Assembly: GCA_903813345.2 (NCBI GenBank)
Contig: CAIIXF020000005.1
Coordinates: 16,745,375-16,809,374 of the forward strand
DNA from: Owenia fusiformis
Taxonomy: Eukaryota; Annelida; Polychaeta; Sabellida; Oweniidae
DNA: 64,000 nt
Direction: 5' to 3'
Shown here: in pieces, positions 38,601 through 48,925 of the stretch
How positions within the stretch are numbered: the stretch's first letter is position 1
How the letters are laid out: each line of letters opens with the position of its first letter
Position numbers and translations under genes: made by a program
Notes under the pieces: model-generated
What the model was told of the DNA's origin: nothing
What the model saw: only the letters and a program-made list of their open reading frames with translations
Databases searched by the model: none

Positions 38601-41600
38601 ACGTTAGTCCATGTATATAGGCTAAAAGTTGTGCTCGATGGAAGGAGATACAAGCGAAATTTAGTATTAGCAATCCACATATGTATTGTTGTTATCACAT
38701 GTATAGATGAAATGACCATTGCTGTTGTGGTCTCGGAATATGATAATGGTACTTGAATGGTGGGGAGAGGGTATTCGATATTGATTCTTTTCATATTAGA
38801 ATATGGTTCAGGATAGTTGGGGTTTGTTTTCCTTATGACTGGTGTACATATTTCCATTTTCCTTTGCTAGGTTCTGTAACAATTTTTGGTCCATGTGCAT
38901 ACATATACATCCTAGGTAAGCAGTACTAACTGGGCTAAAACTGAAATTTCTCTAGGGTTCATTGTGGTATTCAAAATACAATTTAAAGTCAATAGTCAAT
39001 CATTTTGTTGTGTAGCAACATATACATGAACATACCTGGATTGAGGTTTAGACACTCTTCATTTATTGTGCCATCTACTTGGGTTACATTCCTACAAACT
39101 TTAGCTGTGCTGTATATTGTTTCCATTTCTGATTGAATAGATGTAAGCTGAAAATAATGCGTCAAAATTGTTTTTTAACAAGTCAATACTTCATAAACAC
39201 AATGACAGTTTTGATTTATCAATACGATTTTCGATACTACCTGTATTTACTTTCATCATATAAATTTGTCCTGATAGTTTAATGACTACCACATTAAAAT
39301 GTATACTCACATTTTTCTTTTTACCTTCGTCCTCAAGAGCAGATGGTCCTATACTGGTGATCTTTCCAAATAATCTCTTCAGAGTTTCATTTTGGAACGA
39401 CTTCCAGTCGTATCTCCTAGCACCGTTGTAGGATTCTAAACTAAACTGACTGGATTTAAGACTCTCTGCGTTCTACAAAAAAATGGAAATGTGCTATTTG
39501 ATGAATGCCCGGGGACAAATGTAATATTTATACTCATTATACGTTTGTAATAGTGGTTAACTTCGCAGTTTCTTCGCGAAATACTCAACGCTGGTAAGAG
39601 GTACAATAATATAAGGTTTATGTAGTGATATTTTGATTTTTCTCTGTAAATATTGTTAATTGTAACAATTCAGGATTCATGATCAAGTTGGGATAGTTCC
39701 CACATTTGAACGTAATAAGTTCATTCATTGTCATATAACTTACTGCTATTTTCTGGTTGTCATCGGTAATGTTCGTTTGATAGTTCCATCTCGCTGAAAT
39801 TGATGTAAATCGAACGGCAGATATGTTTCGATCATGTTCATCAACAAACACATTGCCTGCGGCCTCGTCAAGCGACAGATCAGCCTCACATCCTGAAAAC
39901 AATGAAGTGCATCTTCCATTACATTTCCTAGCCTAACAAACATTTTAAAACACGTGTATGTTATATAACAAAATTCGTTAAAATTACTTGAATACTACAA
40001 GGGCCGATCAAAAAGTTTCTTACCGTTGGCTCTAAATTTTATAATAAGAGGAGTTGGATACTCAAACTTTAACTTTTTGAGCGGCCCTTGTATATGCTTT
40101 GCATACCTTCAAACCAGCCAATTCTCACTTTGTTCTTTCTGTTTTCTCGTCTGAGCCAGGCTAGCAATGGGCGGAAGTACTCTACTAGAGGCGCAGCTGT
40201 CATTTCACGCACACCTGTGATTCGTTCCATTGCATCAGCCCAATGTTTAGATGCACCAAGTTCCATCATTTGTCTGTAAAAGGCCCCATGCAAAGTCAGT
40301 TATATTTCTTAATCATCATCAAAATATTATTTTGCATGATTTAATAAATGTTTGCGAAAGTTTTGAATTTCCTCGCTCAATGGGATAGATCAAAGAAAGT
40401 TTAGAACATTACAACTAGTATATTCAAATTTTATGCATACATAAAATCTGAAGCATCATGCACGCTGGAATTTCATTGAAGTTGCACATATAGTTCTTTT
40501 TCAAAATGTACTTATTATTTTCTCTTATATAAATCTTATTTAGACGTGATAAATTTTTGAAATAAGAAGAGACAAACTTTGCATCGAGTATAAAATAAGT
40601 ATTTGTCCCATTTTTAATAGTTCAATCTGTACCATTAGGTTTAGATGAAAATTAAAATTTTAAAATGCATTTAATCTTTTTTAATTTCAACGCAATATAA
40701 AACAATGAGTTCTTCAAAACAAGGAAAAGAAACAGAAAGAAAATTTACTTCATGAGATTTCCTGCATTCTTTGATTGGTAAATATCGCATTTGTAGAGTG
40801 GTCCAGTATGTCCAGCTGCTTTGCACATTGCTTTGTGGAATTGGAACTGAACCACATGGCTCACAAAGTATCTGTAACATTTTCAATCTTATCATATCTT
40901 GCAAGCGAATTTACCTTCAATTCATTTAAGAACATCGGAAAGGATATACAGGATGGGACGATATCTTAAATGCAGAAATTACATTCGCAGTTTTCCTGAA
41001 AGGTACGAACAAATATCTAGGAGGTTCTGAATAGGAAACAGAGGATCTTATAAAATATCAATCAGTTTTAAATGATGTGGGACAGATGAAATCCGATTTT
41101 CAAGTCCAAAGAGTCAACAACCAACTGCACAGCAGACGCAATAGTAGTCCATAAACGAAATGATTAACAATTGTCCTAAAAAGCATTGAATATAATTCAC
41201 GAGGAATATAACGCAACAACTATATTTACTTGGACATAGAGATTTTAACAAGAATGAAATCATAAGAGTATTATTACAAACCTAATGTATGGGGTATTGG
41301 CAGGTACGTGATATTTAGCACCTGGGTCAAAGTCATCTTCGGTCCTTTTGACTGGTGGAGTTAGACCTTGAATCTTACACCTAAAATGCAATTATATTTA
41401 TAAGTGAGAGAATACGAGGTCCAGACATAAAACTGGATGAGATTAAATGTATGAGAAATGAGCCATCAATGGAAAAGGGATTGGTATGATTAAGGATAAT
41501 TTGGAAGTCACAATGATCCAAAATGTTTACTTGTAGCATTTCTTTCCATGCTTATTTTCTTTAGTTCTAAAATGACTTTATACGTATAACAATATTCTGA

Positions 41601-44600
41601 AAAAATTATCTTGTTTACGTGTGCATATTTAACTATTAATAAATAAATTTATTTGATATCTCAATTTTTATATAACATTGGGATCACACTCTACCATTTT
41701 CTTATAATTACATAACCCCACACCTTCGTTGAATTCTCACCTTAGATCCCACCACTTTTCATTGTAATTAGTTTCATCGATGTTTCCTCTGAAGACATCC
41801 CACCTCCATTGGTCTATAAGGTAACCGAATGGTAGGAACGCTAGCTTCTTGGTGGCTTCACTCATCAGGAAATTCAGGTCCATTTCTGGTATACGTAATG
41901 AATTCAGAAAGACTTAGGGTATATATTTTGATGAACGTGTAATATCATCCCTTGAACGTAGGATTACAAACTTCAAGCTCAAAAGGGAAAATGTGTGAAT
42001 GGTGTCTTGAGTGCTGCATTTTGAAGCTAAGAGTGTGCAATAAACCAATGAATAATGTTTTATATCTATGATAATAATATAATACAAAATATATAATAAT
42101 GTCAATACCGTCATCATCGGGCGTATCTTCAGGAAGAAGCTTGATTTTCTTCAAATGACCAGGTGTCGCCACTGACAAGGCAAGTACATCACCGATAGCT
42201 TCATGGAAACCTGGGTTTGCGCCTGTTCGGAACTTAATTGGTTGATGGGCATACTGCTGAAAATACTGTATGTGACCCATTTCGTGGTGAGCAGTTATCA
42301 TACTCGTCATGGTTGTCACAGTGCACTGCTTTACTCTAGAAATAGAAAATGATGTGAAACAATAGGCAGGTATATATGTAAGCTACACTTTTACGCGAAC
42401 GCGTCGTATTATGACGCCATTATTATGCCCCCTCAAATAAAATTAAAAGGGAGATATTATCCCTAGATTACCATAATTTTACACGTTCATGTAAACGTTA
42501 TCTTAAAATTGTGTAGTTTTTACCTTCCAAATAGGATGACGTTCAAACGTGTAAAATAAGTGTTTAGTTATATCATACATGTATAGGTTTGAGCTTACTG
42601 TCATTTGTATCAAAGAATTAATATGAGACCATCAAATTCAATAAAAAATGATTTTATCATGTGATTAGTAAATATAATTAAAGCAAATATTACTAATCTG
42701 CTATACAATATTACTGACCTAAAATCCCGTCCATTCATGAAATCCCACGCTGAGGCATGACAAACAACACTCCTATCAGACGGCTTCTCCAGCATAGACA
42801 TATTCCAGAAAGTTGGCACCATAGCTTCCAGCCCAAGAGAAGTGAAGAATTCCTCCGAAAGCCTAAATATGGCGGTTGCATTGTAGCCCTAAAATAAAGG
42901 CTATAGCTATATATATGAATTGCACATAAAATTATATCGCAACATAGATATGTATGGTTCTTTCGACTTCGTGAAGTTGGAGCAAACTGAAACCTTGCGA
43001 AATCAAGATGTCTTTCAGCAATGTCAGCCATTACTTTGTTTTATATAGCTAAAAATACCTACCTGTCTGACCATTTCATCCGTAACATCTACGCCTTGTT
43101 TTTCAGGAAAAGGTTTGAGGATGTCATTAAGGTTAACCCATGATTGACCCCACATGTTTCCTGATAATATGCAAATTACAATTTTTTGTGAACGTGAATG
43201 ACATAATACAAAACATGATAAGACATTACAACACCAATATTAATAAATATAATTGCTTTCAGCACATATGGTATATGGTATATATTTTAGTAGGTTTGAT
43301 TTACATTAATATCTAAATACTTGCAAATATTTTTAAGTGACTTTATAGTAGAACACCAGAATGAAAAGAAACCCTATATATACAAACCTAACAGATGTGC
43401 TGGTATATGGCCGGTGGTTGTGAATTTATCAGCATGGTCTTTGTAGGTCTGCTTTAGTTTAAACAAAGTATATGCATGGAGTTCTTGGTATAAAGGTTTC
43501 AGTTCGTTCCAAAGTTTCGCAGTCTTTTCGATAAGGGCATCATCCTCATACCAGGATCTCCAGTATGCACCATTGTCTTCAAAACCTTTTAGCAAAATAA
43601 AACAAAACACTTATACAGCTAGTTAGTAAAATGGTAAGTGAATAGTCCAAGGCCTACATGTAAATGTCATGACAAAACCATCATAGGATTGGGCTTTGAT
43701 TTCCCGGTTACGGCACCACTTTGTATATGTACAAGGGCCGATCAAAAAGTTTCTTACCGTTGGCTCTAGATTTTATAATAAGAGGAGTTGGATGCTCAAA
43801 CTTTTACATGAGACAGGGTAGTAAGTTTGTTTGAGACTGTCTGAGTTTCATTTAAATTGGTTCATTGGTTGTGACACAGAGTCAATACATATTTTCAATG
43901 ATTGAATTAGGTGGAGCAGCGTTTTTTATAAAAAATTGTGCTAAGCTGCAGTTTTGGAAATTTCTCACACTAAGTAGTGTCATCTGTCAACAGACTGTAG
44001 TTTAATCATGTTTCATTAGTTTTTCTGCTAATATTCATTCTCATTCAAAATATTCAACCTCAGTTGCAATGCACTTCCTAAATCTGTCCACCCGATCCAA
44101 AAAACACATGTTTAAGGCCTTCGTATGAGAGGTTTTGAACGATCTCGGTAAATTTCCAGAATCACAACTCAGCAAATATTTTATATATAACGCTGCTCCA
44201 CCTAACTTTGTCATTGAAAATATGAATTGACTCTGTGTCACTACCAATAAACCAATTTATATGAAACTCGTACAGTTTCACGCAAACTAACTATCCTGTC
44301 TAGTGTTAAAGTTTGAGCTTCCAACTCCTCTTATTATAAAATTGAGAGCCAACGGTAAGAAACTTTTTGATCGGCCTTTGTATACTGGATAAACACGTCA
44401 ATATGTCTCACCGTTCAACCTTGATCCACTATTGCTAAGCTCAACAAACTCCATGTAGCTGTCTCTCATCTTCTTGCCACTTGCGTTCCTCCAGCCTTCC
44501 CATGCCCAAAGCAGACGATTATAATCACGTGACTCTGCCATGATTTTTGTCAATCCTACAACACAAAAGCATACACGTCTACTCTACTAAATCATAATGT

Positions 44601-47600
44601 AACATGACCAAATTTTGAGGTAAACTGACTTTTCTAGTGGTATATTGGAACCTTCGTGAATTTTGAAGCTCTTATTTGCTTGAAGCTATTGACACGCGGT
44701 ACTAACTTCGACCGTTAATTTGAATTTTTGACCTACCGGATGTTTGAAAATCAATGATTACGAGTCTCATACTGCACCGTTTTTCTTACTTGTTCCATTC
44801 AAAGCAGATAACAAAAATCCCTTTCTGCTGTTACATTATTCTCTTAAACAGAGTCCCAACTTCCAGCGGCATTTTGGTCCCAAGCTGTAAGAAGGCCTCC
44901 TAACAACTGGGGACCAAAACGCTGCTAGAACGAGGGACTCTTTACAATAAAGTAATGCACCAACAGAAAGGCAATTTTGTTTTGCTTTTAATGGTATAAG
45001 TTTGAAGAAAAACGGTGCAGTATGAGACTCGCAATCCTTGATTTTCAAGCATCTGGTAGGTCAAAAATTCAAATTAACGGTCGGAAGTTAGGACCGCGTG
45101 ATAGATTAATATAATACGTAAAACCGTCTCTATTTCGGTGACGTAGAGTGGATCCTGGTGCTTCATGTTACCATGCTATTACATTATCTTTGTGATCTGA
45201 GATTTAGTGAAAGGGAATTAAAAATAATCGTGAAATTCTGTTCAGCTGTCTCCCATACCTGGTTCAAGTTCTTCGCACTCTGTGCCGTTACAAACCTCTG
45301 CCTTACTGTACGTTGTTCGCATGGAGTTCAAAACTTCACCTAACTAAAAATATTAAATAACAAATTATAAAAAGTATTCACATTTTTCTTCTCTCCACTT
45401 ATTAAACAAAATACTTCAAAGTTTAATACCACAAGAAGCTTCAAAATGAAGGAAAATTAGGCAAATTAATCACATATCAAACTAAAATGAATGAAAATTA
45501 GGAAAATGAATCACATATCAAACTATACTTCTTTTATAATTACATATTAATTATTTCCTTGAAATAGCTGAAAACAAGGACACGGTAATCACATTTGTAC
45601 ATGTAAGTGGTGAATATTGATTTGGGTGAAAGGCAGGATCAAAAGTAGACAAAAAAACTATATTACTGTTAAATATGACTAGTTCATTTACTTTAGAGAA
45701 TAATGATTTATTTTCGACGTTTCGCCGGTCATCCAACCTGCCTCATCAAGAATTGGATGACTGGCAAAACGTCGAAAATAGATCGTTATTCTCTAAAGTA
45801 AATGAACTAGAGTCATATTTAATGTATTACCAGGGAGATGATTTACTGTTCACTTATAAGAGGTTTGTTAAAACTTTTATTGTAATACACATGTATATTG
45901 AGCACTCACTCTTTTTGCCTTTTCGGCAGGGAGGGCTGCTGGTCCGATGTTGGTGACCTTACTGAACAGTCGACGGAGTGTCTCGTTTTTGAAGTTCGTC
46001 CAGTTATACGTCCTTGCTTGGAGATAAGCTTCTTGGTTAAATTGTGACGATTCTAAACTTGCTTGTGCCTGGAGTAAGAACGAGGGAAATGATTTAAGTA
46101 AGATCTCGGGAGTAAGATGTACCATTCTGATTCATCACAGTACCACTTTATCTAAAGCGTTATCCCAAGGGATGGTAGAGATTGTGGAACCCACAATGAA
46201 GGTGTACCAGTAAAAACTTAATCAAACAATTTGTTATGTATGTTTTTTCTAATATTGCCTTTACACCATTTTCGTGCCAATGTGTGAAGTTATTCTTTGG
46301 TCTTGAACCAGCCGAAACCGTGTTTATCCAGAGACGTTTTATATGTCTCTGGTTTACTGTATAAGTGGTAATTTTGCCTAATCATTTAATTTGCCTATTT
46401 CCCAATTTTTTCCAGGTTCGGAAAATTAAATGTCGGAAATATTGTCTTTATAATGTTATCCAATGGAAGGTTTCTTGTCATTAGGAAAATTAAAATTAGG
46501 AAAATTAGGAAATTTGACCTTTCGGAAAATAAACCACTCGGATTAAATACCACTTATACAGTATCTAAATCCTGTTCCCTGCAAGGCCTTTATGGTGTAT
46601 GATGCCAAACTTTCACCATAGCCTGCTACATTGTATGGTATCTGTATATGATAATAGGGTAAACTTCACCGGGTGTCATTAATTGGCTGGATATCGAGGT
46701 GGGGGGGGGCAATCCTTGTCCCTTTTTGATCCTGCATATACTACATCGATCACATATCATGTTCATAAACTTGTCACATAGGGTTCTTGCTTATAAATGA
46801 CAAACTTATCGAGTAGCCACATATGTTCTTGAGTCAAACTGATAAAAATATCCACACGGGGCAAGATACTGTACAAGTGATAATTTTGTCTTATCATTTA
46901 ATTTGTCTATTGCCCAATTTTTGCGGCCAGGTTCGGAAAATTAATTTCGGAGATATCATCTTAATTCCAATGGGAAGTTTATTGTCATTAGGAAAATTAA
47001 AATTAGGAAATGATAAAATTTGACCACTCGGGAAACCACTCGGATTAAGTACCACTTTATACAAATAATCATGTATTCTTGATATTTTTTAAAGTGAAGG
47101 TAGACTTCAAGATGATATAAAAACGTTTTTAAACATATTTTGTCATTCAAATTAATGTCCGATATCAGTTTGGTTTTGTCACAACTTTGTTTCAGCTATC
47201 ATTTATGTGACTTAATGACAAAAGAATTTCAGAAAAAACTGTTTTGAAAAGTTCAGGTTTTTCTTCTGGCCGCCATGAGACAGAAGGGTTGCCGCTTCAT
47301 TTTAATATGCATTATATTATATTTAGATTTTTGCCCAAGTTTGAACATTTCAATCATCAGTTTTTCTTTTTTTCCAATGCATAGAAATTTTTGCATATTC
47401 TTCTCATTAAACAACCTAGTATCGTTAGCTCACAGTGAACACCATCCATTGATCTCTATTGATAGTAAACCTGAAGTGCGGTAACTTCTCAACATTTTTG
47501 AGGATCCCCATGTTTTGAAACATTGAATTCCACTGTTTTACATCAATGTTTCTACATAATTCTTAGCCCTAGATGACGAGAAGACATAAATGCATAATAA

Positions 47601-48925
47601 AAAGTAAACTTTTTACCTCAAATGTCCAAAATAATGTTCAAATCTTTAGAAATATGCTCATTTTGACTGAATGTTTCCACAGATGGACATCTCGCAAATT
47701 CTACTGTAAAGTCTCGAGCAAATTTCGGGCAATCGCCTTTTCATTGATGCAATACATTCCAACAACCAATCCGATCTCTCAATCTCTGCAAACTTCCGTT
47801 TTGAGTGGATCTCAGTAAAGTTTTGGAAAACCGAGGGCAACTTTTGATTGAGAATTGAATTTTTCACCCATATATCAAGTCCAATCAGGTTTTAATGGTA
47901 CTCTATTAGTTTTCTAAATCTTTTGAGCACATATTCATGCAAATATTTATGGGAAAGTATTCGATGTTGAAGTGTAATATTGGATTGAATATACCGGAAG
48001 TTAAATTTCAAATTTTAAATTTTGACAAGTAACCGCACTTCACATCTTCTTTCAATAGAGATCAATGGATGGTATTCACTGTGCGTTAGCTATATATGGG
48101 GAAATACATATGAAAATGTTCAACCATACATGTCACCTCAAATTCTACTTGAATTGACTATGCTACAACACAGTGTACAACATACCAAGATCGATCTTAT
48201 ACCATTAATGGATTTTATAGGTAACGTTTTAATCTTATCGTGCAGTGCATTTTTCAAAACACTGACAAGTTCAAGCACTGCCTACTTCAATAGATATACA
48301 CGATACAACCTCAATGGCCAAACATGATTACTATTACAGAAAGTGGAAATCTTTCCTTGTATAAAACGAATATTTCTAAAAACAATTTGCGAGAATTTTA
48401 CGGGTTTAGGCCAGAGTTCAATGAACTGTGACGATTTATAGCGCGGGGATAACATATTCGACTTTAATGAGTGAAAGCCGTACAATTCACCGACAATTTC
48501 TATGATTAAATTTTATTTTCACACACAGCAGTACTTTTCACAATATGGGTAAAAAGAATAAAATTTAACCAGAAAATATTTGTGAGGTCAACATTTTGAC
48601 TAACATAAACACTTACTTGGTCTATAATTGTTATGACATTATTTTTCACTCAACTGCCGACTAAGTTATGGAAACGATGAGTGACTTATTTTGAGGGGCA
48701 TTATCATGTTTCACCACCTACCGATTTCGCAGATGTTTCATTTGTTATGTTGGTCTGGTAATCCCAACGAGCATACGCTCCCTTGGAATACACCAGAGAT
48801 GCATTCTTGTCGAATTCAGTCATCCATTCCCATGCTCCTGCTTCATCGTTTCTGAGGGATTGGCTGTGGATACTACAAACTCCGCTAAAAAGTATTAATG
48901 TGGTGCACAGAAGCATATTTGCCAT
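27066..48925 (-). CDS. ACE: Three-domain angiotensin-converting enzyme (peptidyl-dipeptidase A, M2), membrane-anchored
   Basis: A zinc dipeptidyl carboxypeptidase with three tandem M2 domains, each with its own HEMGH site. Exons, domain 1: 48925-48722, 46068-45910, 45343-45259, 44555-44412, 43585-43388, 43160-43063, 42888-42719, 42335-42109, 41885-41741, 41380-41282, 40871-40749, 40273-40107. Domain 2: 39892-39744, 39472-39311, 39147-39036, 38586-38443, 38332-38141, then 37742-37642 OR 37602-37502, 37387-37218, 37011-36887, 35742-35644, 35379-35235, 35113-35015, 34586-34464, 33114-32979. Domain 3: 32668-32504, 32234-32073, 31731-31638, 31175-31032, 30777-30586, 30465-30365, 30231-30059, 29926-29802, 29614-29516, 29395-29251, 29057-28959, 28697-28575, 27444-27066. 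The coding sum is 5577 bp (1858 residues plus stop), in frame throughout. A signal peptide opens it; near the end are a Pro/Ser-rich stalk, one membrane segment ([20 protein letters not shown]) and a short tail. Human somatic ACE has two domains and typical insect enzymes one. Role inferred: ectoenzyme trimming C-terminal dipeptides. Confidence 0.95.
27503..27551. repeat. Short hairpin in ACE last intron
   Basis: AAGAAATAATAAACC pairs with the inverted GGTTATTATTTCTT across a GGCCGAAGGCC centre, about 60 bp upstream (gene sense) of the last exon's acceptor. Confidence 0.7.
28765..28950. repeat. ~65-bp tandem repeat in ACE intron
   Basis: Three imperfect copies carrying TTCTTGATCGAAAGAAGGGT then ACAAAGT and TGTTCCATTA, directly beside exon 29057-28959. 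Confidence 0.85.
31350..31530. repeat. Dispersed core-module repeat copy
   Basis: Contains CGACAAGCGGTTTTCCTGGA and ATTGCGATGACAA, then TATCCCACCGATGGTGTGATAAAAA. The same core occurs in the receptor intron element (3897-5353) and at 63600-63790. Confidence 0.65.
32979..39892 (-). CDS. ACE: ACE domain 2 (residues ~607-1192), with duplicated exon
   Basis: Thirteen exon positions, one in two alternative copies. HEMGH is at residues 967-971 (36948-36962); [20 protein letters not shown] and PYIRYF are all intact. The exon after HIPAHLLG reads HIQAQ in both copies, where domains 1 and 3 have NMWGQ/NMWAQ, so this domain diverged in a normally conserved stretch next to the substrate pocket. It is joined to domain 1 by an IGWFEGCEAD linker. 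Splice sites here are crowded by transposons: a hAT element 12 bp from one acceptor, a MITE whose duplication forms a donor, and a palindrome 16 bp beyond another donor. Confidence 0.92.
33353..34442. mobile_element. 1.09-kb palindromic transposon with nested insertion
   Basis: Long inverted arms beginning CACAGGCTGGTATCGAAA, each with TGTCCGCTGTGACGGAGCAT; the centre repeats that motif in both orientations. Flanked by the 5-bp duplication AATGT (33348-33352 and 34443-34447). It holds a nested element at 33629-33878. It lies in the ACE intron, its right duplication 16 bp from the donor of exon 34586-34464. Confidence 0.88.
33629..33878. mobile_element. Nested MITE (CATCCT family)
   Basis: Ends CATCCTCC...GGAGGATG with internal ATTCTGGACACCTGCTTAGG. 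Flanked by CGATATAG / CAATATAG. The opposite arm of the host palindrome shows the empty site (GGCATGATATAGTGACACGA), confirming insertion. Related to the 78-bp copy at 37131-37208. Confidence 0.8.
35763..36644. mobile_element. hAT-like non-autonomous element
   Basis: 882 bp; termini TAGGGGTCACACGGTT and the exact inverse AACCGTGTGACCCCTA; a perfect 8-bp target duplication AAATGTAT at 35755-35762 and 36645-36652. An 8-bp duplication with such ends is the hAT signature. Subterminal GGTTCGGTTCGGTT repeats. No transposase frame. Inside the ACE intron, 12 bp from the acceptor of exon 35742-35644. Confidence 0.92.
37131..37208. mobile_element. 78-bp MITE with 9-bp target duplication at a splice donor
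   Basis: CATCCTTC...GAAGGATG, flanked by perfect ATAACGAAC at 37122-37130 and 37209-37217. The right copy is exactly the first nine intron bases after ACE exon 37387-37218 (donor GTTCGT on the minus strand). Confidence 0.88.
37502..37602 (-). CDS. ACE: ACE domain 2 alternative exon b (downstream copy)
   Basis: 101 bp with the same entry and exit phases as exon a. Encodes [18 protein letters not shown] and then [15 protein letters not shown]. Acceptor AACTTACTAG, donor GTAAAA. Separated from exon a by only 39 bp. Reading a then b breaks the frame and meets TGA inside b. It carries Lys right after the AQ motif. Confidence 0.9.
37642..37742 (-). CDS. ACE: ACE domain 2 alternative exon a (upstream copy)
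   Basis: 101 bp, entering after one base of a Gly codon and leaving at a codon boundary. Encodes [18 protein letters not shown] and then [15 protein letters not shown]. Acceptor TTTAAG, donor GTGAGG. It matches exon b at 28 of 33 residues and about 81 of 101 bases by eye, with about ten of the changes silent. It carries Val right after the AQ motif. Confidence 0.9.
37937..38077. repeat. Hairpin repeat in ACE intron
   Basis: GGGGCAATTAACAGAAATTT pairs with the inverted AAAGTTTCTGTTAGTGGCCC across a 100-bp centre. It sits next to a diverged copy of the CCCAGCATGTCCAAAACCTAA dispersed repeat (about 37900). Confidence 0.7.
39998..40090. mobile_element. 93-bp deletion derivative of mariner-like element
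   Basis: TA-flanked; starts CAAGGGCCGATCAAAAAGTT and ends TTTTTGAGCGGCCCTTG. Its left 75 bp matches the longer copy at 43732-44380. Confidence 0.88.
40107..48925 (-). CDS. ACE: ACE domain 1 (residues ~1-606)
   Basis: Twelve exons. Active-site features visible: HEMGH at residues 370-374 (42272-42286), the third zinc-ligand Glu in GFHEAIGDV, the backbone-binding CHASAWDF motif, and GAKYH plus PYIRYF carrying the transition-state His, Tyr and the chloride-linked Arg (roles from human ACE). Cys pairs VC...EC, VCHAS...KQC and MCKAAGH...YKC are kept. Unlike domains 2 and 3, the HEMGH and HEAIGD parts are on one exon (42335-42109), so one intron is missing. The N-terminal leader is [15 protein letters not shown]. 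All catalytic residues are present, so the domain should be active. Confidence 0.93.
43732..44380. mobile_element. Mariner-like element, TA-flanked, 649 bp
   Basis: Ends CAAGGGCCGATCAAAAAGTT...AACTTTTTGATCGGCCTTTG, flanked by TA both sides. Long inverted arms continue inward (AGGTGGAGCAGCGTT / AACGCTGCTCCACCT). A minus frame near 44041-44160 reads [18 protein letters not shown], which resembles the C-terminal end of mariner-type transposases (weak, from family memory). Inside an ACE domain 1 intron. Confidence 0.8.
44688..45103. mobile_element. ~415-bp palindromic element
   Basis: Arms carrying AACTTCGACCGTTAATTTGA and ATGAGACTCG/CGAGTCTCAT with AAAACGGTGCAG; centre ATTTTGGTCCCAAGCTG / GGGGACCAAAACG. 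In the ACE intron between exons 45343-45259 and 44555-44412. Confidence 0.82.
45447..45526. repeat. 41-bp tandem duplication
   Basis: Two copies of AAAATGAAGGAAAATTAGG...ATCACATATCAAACT. Confidence 0.8.
45678..45811. mobile_element. 134-bp near-perfect hairpin element
   Basis: TAGTTCATTTACTTTAGAGA ... GAAAATAGATCGTTATTCTC with symmetric TCGACGTTTCGCCGGTCATC / GATGACTGGCAAAACGTCGA. In ACE intron 2. Confidence 0.85.
46353..46563. mobile_element. ~210-bp MITE, copy 1 (ATAAGTGGTA ends)
   Basis: Starts ACTGTATAAGTGGTAATTTT and ends TACCACTTATACAGT. Shares CATTAGGAAAATTAAAATTA with copy 2 at 46868-47063, in the same ACE intron 1. Confidence 0.82.
46868..47063. mobile_element. ~195-bp MITE, copy 2
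   Basis: Direct, diverged copy of 46353-46563: begins ACTGTACAAGTGATAATTTT, ends AGTACCACTTTATACA. Confidence 0.8.
47428..48095. mobile_element. ~670-bp inverted-repeat element in ACE intron 1
   Basis: Left end GCTCACAGTGAACACCATCC and ATTGATCTCTATTGA; right end the inverse, GGATGGTATTCACTGTGCGT. GAAGTGCGGTAACTT also pairs. Non-coding. Confidence 0.8.
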
